Assembly (NCBI RefSeq): GCF_000758685.1
Contig: NZ_CP009286.1
Span: 1,332,501 to 1,396,500, forward strand
Direction: 5' to 3'
Length of the DNA stretch: 64,000 nt
From: Paenibacillus stellifer
GTDB taxonomy: Bacteria > Bacillota > Bacilli > Paenibacillales > Paenibacillaceae
Both the position numbers and the translations under genes were made by a program. Each line of letters starts with the position of its first letter. The stretch's first letter is position 1. This document shows positions 57,941-64,000 of this stretch, piece after piece. Below the pieces are notes generated by a model, which was not told the DNA's origin, did no database searches, and was given only the letters and a program-made list of their open reading frames with translations.

Positions 57941-60367
57941 ATGATTGAGAAGCAGGATTGGGTTCAGGAACGGAAGCGGCTGGAACAGGTTACGGAACAG
58001 CTCGAGGCGAGAATCGGCGAACTGGAGCCGGAGGTAAGCGGACTACGCGATCAGGCGATGGACTTCCGCAAACGGTTCTGGGAGGAAGTCACCGTCAATG
58101 CGAGCACGAATGAGGATTTTGAGGAAACCTTCTACAGCATCAGGCAGCAGGAAGCGCTGCTGTCGGAGCGGGAGCGCAGCCACCGCCAGCGGCAGCGGCA
58201 ATGGAAGGATCTCAAGCGGCTGCTTCCTTCCCCGTATTTCGGACGGATAGATTTTCAGGAGGACGGACAGTCTGGCGACGAGCAGGTATACATTGGCGTT
58301 TCTTCTTTTGCCGCGCCGGACGGGATGAGCTTCCTGGTCTATGATTGGCGCACCCCCATTGCCAGCATGTATTACGATTACTCGCCGGGACCGGCTGACT
58401 ACGATACGCCGGGCGGGATGATCGCGGGAACGATGAAGCTGAAACGGCAGTACCAGATCCGGAACGGGCAGATTCACAATGTGTTCGACACCAGCATCAC
58501 CATCGGCGACGAGCTGCTCCAGCAGGTGCTGGGCAAGGAAGCGGACTCGCAGATGAGGAGCATCGTGGCGACGATTCAGCAGGAGCAGAACGCCATTATC
58601 CGCGACGACAGCAGCCGGATGCTGATTGTCCAAGGCGCTGCCGGCAGCGGCAAGACGTCTGCGGCGCTGCAGCGGGTCGCCTATCTGCTCTACAAGAACA
58701 GGGACCGGCTGCGGGCGGACCAGATCGTGCTGTTCTCGCCCAATCCGATGTTCAACAGCTATGTGTCCACTGTTCTCCCCGAGCTTGGCGAGGAGAACAT
58801 GCAGCAGACGACCATTCAGGAATACCTGGAATACGGGCTGGGAAAAGATTGGCGTCCCGAAGACCCGTTCGACCAGATTGAATATGTGCTCACGCAGAAG
58901 TTGGAGCCGGGGTACGAGGCGCGGCTGAGCGGAATTCTCTATAAGGCGTCGGAGGCATACCGGCAAGCTCTGCAAGGCTATGCGCAGTGGCTGGGCGGAG
59001 AAGGGATCCGGTTCATCGGGATTACTTTTCGCGGGCGCGACCTGATCAGCTCAGAGGAAATGGTCTCGCAATTCTACAGCTATGGCGCTTCCATTCGGCT
59101 TCCGAATCGCATCGTTCTGCTTCAAGAGTGGCTGCTGCGGCGGCTGGAAGCGCTGGAGCGCAAAGAGCGCGGCGCGCTCTGGGTGCAGGAAGAGCTCGAT
59201 TATCTCGACAAAGACGACTATGACGCCGCCTACAATGAATTGTCCAAAAAGTATCGGCGCGATCAGCCGGTCTTTGATTTTACCAAGCCTTACTTGGAAG
59301 CCCAGGGCGAATTGCAGGGTGATGGCCGGGGAGAGGAGAATGTCTTCGATTTCGCTGAACAGGAGGAGGAACTGCTGAGCCGGATGGTCGTGAAAGAGCA
59401 GTTCAAGCCGTTGAAGCGGCAGGTGAAGCGGCTCGGCTTCCTGGATTTGAAGGGGCTGTACGCCCAGCTATTCGGCGGGGAGCAGGACTATCTGGTGATG
59501 ACGGGCGGCGCCGAGGCTCCCGAACATTGGCCGGACATTTGCTCTCAGACCCGGGAGAAGCTGAACCGTGGTGAGCTGTTCCATGAGGATGCGACGCCGT
59601 TTCTCTATCTGAAGGAGCTGGTCGAGGGCGTTCGGACGAATACGGAGGTGCGGCATGTGTTCATTGATGAGGGGCAGGATTATTCGCCGTTCCAATACAT
59701 GTTTCTTCAAAAGCTCTTTCCCCGCGCCCGCATGACCGTTCTCGGAGATTTCGGCCAGGCGATATTCACCCATTCGACGAATCTGCATGAGACGGATTCA
59801 CCGCTTATCGGGCTCTACGGGAAGGATGCGACGAGGCTGATCTCTCTGCTTCGGAGCTATCGCTCGACCCGTGAGATTGTGGAGTTCACGAGAGCGATGC
59901 TGCCGGATGGCGGGCGGATTGTGCCGTTCGACCGGAGCGGCCCGAAGCCGCTGCTTACGGTGACCGGCGATCCCGGGCAGCGGGCGGCGCGAATCGCCGC
60001 GGACCTTGCGGCGCTGGAAGCAGACGGCTTCGGCTCGATCGCCGTCATCGCGAAGACCGCAGCCGAGAGCCGGGAGGCGTATGTCGCTTTGACGGCTCTC
60101 GGCTGTGAATCGCTGCGGCTCGTGACGAAGGAGACGCCTGCTTTTGAGAAAGGAACGGTTGTGATTCCGGCTTATCTGGCGAAGGGGATCGAGTTCGATG
60201 CCGTGCTGATCTATGATGCTTCCGGCGGAGCGTACAGCCGGGAGAGCGAGCGGAAGCTGTTCTATACGGCCTGCACGCGCGCAATGCACCGGCTGCTGCT
60301 CTACACGGATAAGGAGTGGACACCATATATCCTGGAAATGGATGCGGAGTTGTACGAAATGGGATGA
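57941..60367 (+). CDS. helD: RNA polymerase-recycling helicase HelD
   Basis: 808 residues. UvrD/Rep-like ATPase that releases stalled RNA polymerase. A long N-terminal coiled coil (QERKRLEQVTEQLEARIGEL) that enters the polymerase channel, then Walker A VQGAAGSGKTSAALQ, motif II HVFIDEGQDYSPFQYMFLQK, motif IV LLRSYRSTREIV, motif V AYLAKGIEFDAV and motif VI YTACTRAMHRLL. The frame is open 61 codons further, but the family start is MIEKQDWVQERKRL. Confidence 0.9.
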   Translation: MIEKQDWVQERKRLEQVTEQLEARIGELEPEVSGLRDQAMDFRKRFWEEVTVNASTNEDFEETFYSIRQQEALLSERERSHRQRQRQWKDLKRLLPSPYFGRIDFQEDGQSGDEQVYIGVSSFAAPDGMSFLVYDWRTPIASMYYDYSPGPADYDTPGGMIAGTMKLKRQYQIRNGQIHNVFDTSITIGDELLQQVLGKEADSQMRSIVATIQQEQNAIIRDDSSRMLIVQGAAGSGKTSAALQRVAYLLYKNRDRLRADQIVLFSPNPMFNSYVSTVLPELGEENMQQTTIQEYLEYGLGKDWRPEDPFDQIEYVLTQKLEPGYEARLSGILYKASEAYRQALQGYAQWLGGEGIRFIGITFRGRDLISSEEMVSQFYSYGASIRLPNRIVLLQEWLLRRLEALERKERGALWVQEELDYLDKDDYDAAYNELSKKYRRDQPVFDFTKPYLEAQGELQGDGRGEENVFDFAEQEEELLSRMVVKEQFKPLKRQVKRLGFLDLKGLYAQLFGGEQDYLVMTGGAEAPEHWPDICSQTREKLNRGELFHEDATPFLYLKELVEGVRTNTEVRHVFIDEGQDYSPFQYMFLQKLFPRARMTVLGDFGQAIFTHSTNLHETDSPLIGLYGKDATRLISLLRSYRSTREIVEFTRAMLPDGGRIVPFDRSGPKPLLTVTGDPGQRAARIAADLAALEADGFGSIAVIAKTAAESREAYVALTALGCESLRLVTKETPAFEKGTVVIPAYLAKGIEFDAVLIYDASGGAYSRESERKLFYTACTRAMHRLLLYTDKEWTPYILEMDAELYEMG

Positions 60368-60539
60368 TCCGCATCACGCCCATTCGTAGACAAATATCCG
60401 TACCAAGTGATGTGTGCCATCCGTTCGGGGCGGGCATTCCGCCTGCCCTGACAGCTCTGATCAAAGGGGCCATGAATGGACCAGGACCATGCCACGCTCA
60501 TGCGTCAATGGAGGAACCATGCGGCCCTGACAGCATGGC

Positions 60540-61382
60540 TCAGATCAGGCGGGCGATGCCCCGGATGTCCTTCGCCGATTCGGCCAGCTGCTCCATGGAA
60601 GCGGCGATCTGCTCGGTCGCCGCAGCCTGCTGCTCGCTCTGCTCCAGGCAGGCGGCCAGCGTCTCGTCGAGCAGGGCGATATTGCCCTGGATCGTCTTCA
60701 GAATCTCCTCGATCTCCTTGGCGGAAGAGGCGCTGGAATCGGCCATTTTGCGCATTTCCGAGGCGACGACGCTGAAGCCGCGTCCATGCTCGCCGGCATG
60801 TGCAGCTTCAATCGACGCGTTGATGCTGAGCAGCCGGGAATTGTCGGCAACGCGCTTGATGAAGCCGAGCATCTCGTCGGTATGCTTCAAATGGACGACA
60901 ATCTGCTCTCCCAGCTGCTTGAGATCCTGAATTTCGGTATTCAGCTGGGTTGCAGATGCGGCGATGTTGTCGGTTGCGGAGCGAACCTCCCCTGAGCCGA
61001 CTGCCAGATTCTCGGCCGCCTGGGTAAGAATCAGCTGATTCTCCAGACTGATACCCAGCGTAATCGCCCCGATAATCCGATCCTGCTCATCCCTTAGGGG
61101 CAAGGTATTGGATTTGAATGGAATGCCGTATACCCGGGCATCGACATCGGCGCTGGCGAACTGTCCGCTGTTCATCGCCCGCCGAAGACCGCTGGTGTCC
61201 GGAACCGCATCTCCTTCCTGCAGGCGGATGTCCAAAGTGCGTCCCGATAAATAATGCAGGAACTTCTCTGTATCCGTCAGTGCGAACATCACATCCATTG
61301 GAAAAAGCTGCTGGATCAAAGGCAAAGACTGCTCCAGCGCCTCTTTCAACCCGGAAAGCTGCTGTGATGATTGTGTATCCAA
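60540..61382 (-). CDS. Soluble methyl-accepting chemotaxis-type receptor
   Basis: About 280 residues with no membrane segment. N-terminal half is a small sensor (FALTDTEKFLHYLSGRTLDI, DEQDRIIGAITLGISLENQ), C-terminal half a signalling coiled coil with the hairpin tip SINASIEAAHAGEHGRGFSV and VVASEMRKMADSSASSAKEI, which contacts CheA/CheW. The coiled coil is short, as in YfmS-type cytoplasmic receptors. GGGAG is nine bases before a TTG at 61382; ATG at 61391 is too close to it, so the start is uncertain. Confidence 0.8.
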   Translation of the reverse strand: MDTQSSQQLSGLKEALEQSLPLIQQLFPMDVMFALTDTEKFLHYLSGRTLDIRLQEGDAVPDTSGLRRAMNSGQFASADVDARVYGIPFKSNTLPLRDEQDRIIGAITLGISLENQLILTQAAENLAVGSGEVRSATDNIAASATQLNTEIQDLKQLGEQIVVHLKHTDEMLGFIKRVADNSRLLSINASIEAAHAGEHGRGFSVVASEMRKMADSSASSAKEIEEILKTIQGNIALLDETLAACLEQSEQQAAATEQIAASMEQLAESAKDIRGIARLI

Positions 61383-61517
61383 TGAGACCATCTCCCGACT
61401 TGTTATGTAGTGCAACAATCGCGGGTAATCCTTTGCGGTTGTCCTTTCTATTGTTTATCGGTTGGTCTATTCAATTCCAATAATGACCAGCCCCGGATGA
61501 TCGACATAGCTTCTCAT

Positions 61518-61568
61518 AAAAAATACCCGGATGCGCCGTTCCCGTAAGAACAGCGCACCGGGTATTTG
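61518..61568 (-). terminator. Terminator after zinc-ribbon gene
   Basis: AAATACCCGG.TGCGC pairs with GCGCA.CCGGGTATTT; TTTTTT follows on the minus strand. Confidence 0.75.
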
Positions 61569-61602
61569 TTTGGTGTCTGCAGCTATTGTTAAGAATCAGT
61601 TG

Positions 61603-61869
61603 CTATTCAGGAGTCCGCCAGCGTTTCAGGCTTGGGAACACCTGGCGCATGATGGCCCGCGCTCCTTCCCCGTCCATCCCGGGGTTGGCCGAGAGCATAT
61701 GCGGAACGCATTCCTCGATCATCTGTTCCTGGGTGATGTCGGCTTTGAAGGCCCCATCCTCATAGCAATACTTGCAGTAATCCGGATTCTGGCTTCCGTC
61801 CGTGTTCGTCCCGTACAATTCGGAGGACTCCATCGGCATGGCACAGCTTTGACACAAAGCAGCTGTCAT
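61603..61869 (-). CDS. Zinc-ribbon domain protein
   Basis: 88 residues. CQSCAMPMESSELYGTNTDG and YCKYCYEDGAF give two CxxC pairs for one zinc, the Zn_ribbon_2 (PF12674-like) pattern, followed by a helical tail (QEQMIEECVPHMLSANPGMD). Function unknown. AAAGGGAG before the ATG. Next to, and parallel with, a WYL regulator, but about 80 bases apart. Confidence 0.85.
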   Translation of the reverse strand: MTAALCQSCAMPMESSELYGTNTDGSQNPDYCKYCYEDGAFKADITQEQMIEECVPHMLSANPGMDGEGARAIMRQVFPSLKRWRTPE

Positions 61870-61948
61870 CTCGATTCTCCCTTTCGCTTCAAATGGTTAA
61901 CTGCTTGTACAGCGTATCACACCTAACCTGACAACAGCGCTTCATGTT

Positions 61949-62860
61949 TTAATCCGGTTTGTAGGTCTGAACGATCCGCTCCGCCCTACGGGCGACCTCG
62001 TTCCGGACGGAGGGAGGCTCCAGCACTTCCACGGCGGGTCCGTAGGACAAAATATAATCATACAGCCATTGATCCTCCGGCCACCCCACTGCAACCAGGA
62101 AGGAACCGTCTTCGGTCCGAACGAAGTCCTTATCCCCGAACTCGTCATAGATGCGGAAGGCGGCATGAGGCGAAAATTTGAGTCTGACCATCGCCGGGAC
62201 GCCGTAGTCTTCGCGGGAAGGCTCAATCTCGGGCGGATGATAAGCGCCGGCGTCGAAGGTGTCGTCCAGCAGCGCGGGAAGGGACATGCGGCTTATCTTG
62301 AAGATCCGGTAATCGCTACGGGACAGGCAGTAGGCAAGCAAATACCACGAGTGCGATTTGAATACAAGCTTCAGCGGGTACACGCGCCGTTCGCGGGCTT
62401 CGCCGCTAGAATTGAAGTAGGTGAAGGCGAGTGCGCGTCTTTGGATGACGCCGTTCTTCAGCGTCTCGAACTTCTCCCGGTCTGCCTTCGAATTGCCCCA
62501 GCGCGATAAATCCACCTCGATCCACTCCGTATCCCTCTTCTCAAAAAGACTGCGCAGCTTGCCGAGCGTATGCTGCGGATCGACATGCCGCGTGGCGGAC
62601 AGACTCTGCAGGCCGAACAGAATGTCGTTCTGCTCCTCTTCGGAGATGACGGCTTTATTCAGAACAAACGTATCCAGAATGAAAATGCCTCCACCCTTTC
62701 CCTGGGCGGTATATACAGGAATGCCCGCCGCCGCCAGCGTATCGATATCGCGCAGAATGGTGCGGACGGATACCTCGAAATGCTCGGCCAGCGCTTTGGC
62801 CGTCGTATTTTTGTGCTCCAGCAGGAGATACACAATTTCAAACAATCTGCCGATTTGCAT
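61949..62860 (-). CDS. YafY-type transcriptional regulator (HTH-WYL-WCX)
   Basis: 303 residues. HTH_11 winged helix (LAEHFEVSVRTILRDIDTLA), WYL domain in the middle (RVYPLKLVFKSHSWYLLAYC; the tryptophan-tyrosine-leucine is WYL itself) and WCX extension at the end. These regulators bind small ligands or nucleic acid through WYL. GAGGTGGTTGC precedes the ATG. Confidence 0.9.
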   Translation of the reverse strand: MQIGRLFEIVYLLLEHKNTTAKALAEHFEVSVRTILRDIDTLAAAGIPVYTAQGKGGGIFILDTFVLNKAVISEEEQNDILFGLQSLSATRHVDPQHTLGKLRSLFEKRDTEWIEVDLSRWGNSKADREKFETLKNGVIQRRALAFTYFNSSGEARERRVYPLKLVFKSHSWYLLAYCLSRSDYRIFKISRMSLPALLDDTFDAGAYHPPEIEPSREDYGVPAMVRLKFSPHAAFRIYDEFGDKDFVRTEDGSFLVAVGWPEDQWLYDYILSYGPAVEVLEPPSVRNEVARRAERIVQTYKPD

Positions 62861-63193
62861 GCAACCACCTCATGCTCCCAGTATAGCCTATGCCGGGACA
62901 ACAAGCTGTAGCGTTTGCTCCCGCGCATAGCCTAGACTCACGCCTGGGCCCGAGCGCGTTAGCGGCTGCACTGGTTTAAAGATGCAAGCCCTCAGCGCGC
63001 ATATAGTGCCGTGAGTAATCCTGGGGGTAATCCCAAAGATTAATCCCGGAGAGTCCGCAGCCAACTGCCCTAGTACACAGCGAGGGCAAGCTAATCACGA
63101 AGCATAAAAATATCGCATTCCCCGCGATTCAAGAGAGGGAATGCGATATTTGGGACTCGGATTCTTTTAAATCAGACTGTGCTGAACTGTAGT
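62861..63193. other. Gap of 333 bases
   Basis: No gene seen. Contains the terminator at 63106-63152 for the small gene on its right; the remainder is GC-rich and featureless. Confidence 0.5.
63106..63152 (-). terminator. Terminator after small unknown gene
   Basis: AAATATCGCATTCCC pairs with GGGAATGCGATATTT (15-bp perfect stem) and TTTT follows on the minus strand. Confidence 0.85.
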
Positions 63194-63499
63194 TTATACG
63201 AGATTGATATTCAAAAAGTTAGGGATGATAATCAGCTTTCCTTTTCCTCTGTGATTATCGTCTACCGGAACGAAGATGCCTACAGTCTGGATATTGGCCA
63301 GTTCCACTGCAAAATCGGTGTGCGGCGCAACATCAAACGTAAGGGTCGGCGCGTTGTATCGGGTAATCACCAGCTGCAGCAGCGCTTTGCCTTCGTTCTT
63401 GAGCAGTACCAATGCGTTAATACCAGGAGGTATTTCCTCGATAAAGTAACCTTGTCCTACTCCAGCATCTTGCTCTACACGCAGTTCTACATGTTTCAT
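63194..63499 (-). CDS. Small beta-rich protein, unknown
   Basis: 101 residues, no signal peptide or membrane segment. Alternating strands (NALVLLKNEGKALLQLVITR, FDVAPHTDFAVELANIQTVG) give a jelly-roll-like pattern reminiscent of DUF3992 endospore-appendage subunits, but the N-terminal cysteines of those are missing, so I leave it unnamed. AAGGGAG precedes the ATG. Confidence 0.65.
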   Translation of the reverse strand: MKHVELRVEQDAGVGQGYFIEEIPPGINALVLLKNEGKALLQLVITRYNAPTLTFDVAPHTDFAVELANIQTVGIFVPVDDNHRGKGKLIIIPNFLNINLV

Positions 63500-63587
63500 C
63501 TTCTTGTCTCCCTTCCAACTTTCTGATACATCATATGCATTTCTATGAAGTTGTTTCTAGTTGTTCAACTATTATTGGTATACAGAT

Positions 63588-64000
63588 TCAAGCAAAGATT
63601 AATCGAACCCAATAGTATAAAAGAAATAAGGTTACAATGGTCGTTAGAGGAATCACGATCAGGGTGACACGCAAATAATCTTTCCATTTAATCGGAATAT
63701 GCTGTTGTCTAAGGATGTGCATCCACAGAAGAGAGGCGAGAGTTCCGATTGGAAGCAGCAGGGAGCCGATATCGCTTCCGATAATATTGGACAGATAGAT
63801 GATCTTCAGTGTGACAGGATCGAGATTCAATTCGGTCAAGGTGATCGTTCCGATCATCAGCGCGGGATGATTGTTGAACACATTGGACAGAATGGAGACG
63901 AGTCCGCCCATGATCAAGCTTGCCTGCAGCAATCCCTGTGCTACGATGGGGGCGCACGCTTTTACCAGTACAGAAGTTAGTCCGGCGTTATGCAGGCCAT
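63588..64000 (-). CDS. ArsB/NhaD-type transporter, C-terminal part
   Basis: About 137 residues; the gene runs off the right edge. The frame stays open to the end of the window (HNAGLTSVLVKACAPIVAQG). MGGLVSILSNVFNNHPALMI is the ArsB-family loop with the Asn-Asn-His-Pro of the half-helix, and SNIIGSDIGSLLLPIGTLAS is its inverted counterpart near the C-terminus. Probably arsenite efflux, but relatives carry other anions. Confidence 0.8.
   Translation of the reverse strand, partial: GLHNAGLTSVLVKACAPIVAQGLLQASLIMGGLVSILSNVFNNHPALMIGTITLTELNLDPVTLKIIYLSNIIGSDIGSLLLPIGTLASLLWMHILRQQHIPIKWKDYLRVTLIVIPLTTIVTLFLLYYWVRLIFA

Noticed and set aside
63194..63499. Endospore appendage (DUF3992) subunit
   Set aside because: The strand pattern is similar but the N-terminal cysteines of those proteins are absent, so the name is not supported.

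Overview
The window looks like chromosome from a spore-forming, fairly GC-rich Bacillota, most likely Paenibacillus or a close relative. The evidence is a GerA-type germinant receptor, the bacillithiol-linked protein YtxJ, copper-amine-oxidase-type stalk domains on secreted enzymes, an SLH-domain protein, and the ydcC-alr-ndoAI-ndoA-tex gene order known from Bacillus. No rRNA or tRNA gene was recognised.

Layout. 1-9.2 kb: spore germination genes, cell-envelope enzymes, a LacI regulator, a ytxJ-glutaredoxin pair and a repeat-rich coiled-coil protein. 9.35-10.79 kb: a complete DDE insertion sequence with matching ends and an AAAT target duplication. 10.8-13.4 kb: an AT-richer patch with a holin-like YvrJ gene, a two-part sigma factor resembling SigO/RsoA, an unknown protein whose 3' end runs through a 27-bp perfect hairpin, and a decayed acetyltransferase. 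13.7-27.2 kb: mostly single metabolic and regulatory genes (oxidoreductase, TetR with FMN-binding protein, MFS, radical SAM, ECF sigma with membrane partner, CueP), with remnants of an MFS and a LysR gene. 27.4-33.6 kb: ydcC, alr, the EndoAI/EndoA toxin-antitoxin pair and tex. 33.6-36.8 kb: an SLH protein and a Tet(M)-like ribosomal-protection GTPase.

36.8-57.7 kb is a large type I-C CRISPR-Cas locus. It has four arrays (39, 28, 30 and 5 repeats, about 98 spacers in all) and one operon, cas3-cas5c-cas8c(with internal cas11c)-cas7c-cas4-cas1-cas2, between arrays 2 and 3. Three arrays carry nearly the same leader; array 3, next to cas2, keeps only the outer part of it. Repeat stems are conserved while the loop differs between arrays. 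An AT-rich XRE regulator / ImmA-IrrE protease / PIN-like three-gene module and an IS110 element separate array 1 from the rest.

The most striking observation is a spacer in array 3 (55713-55747) that matches 35 of 35 bases, in antisense, the 5' region of the chromosomal ndoAI-ndoA toxin-antitoxin operon about 25 kb away (30123-30157). The flank is AAC rather than the TTC PAM known for type I-C systems, so the match may be tolerated or may be used for regulation.

57.9-64 kb: HelD helicase, a soluble chemotaxis-type receptor, a zinc-ribbon protein, a WYL regulator, a small unknown protein and the partial end of an ArsB-type transporter.
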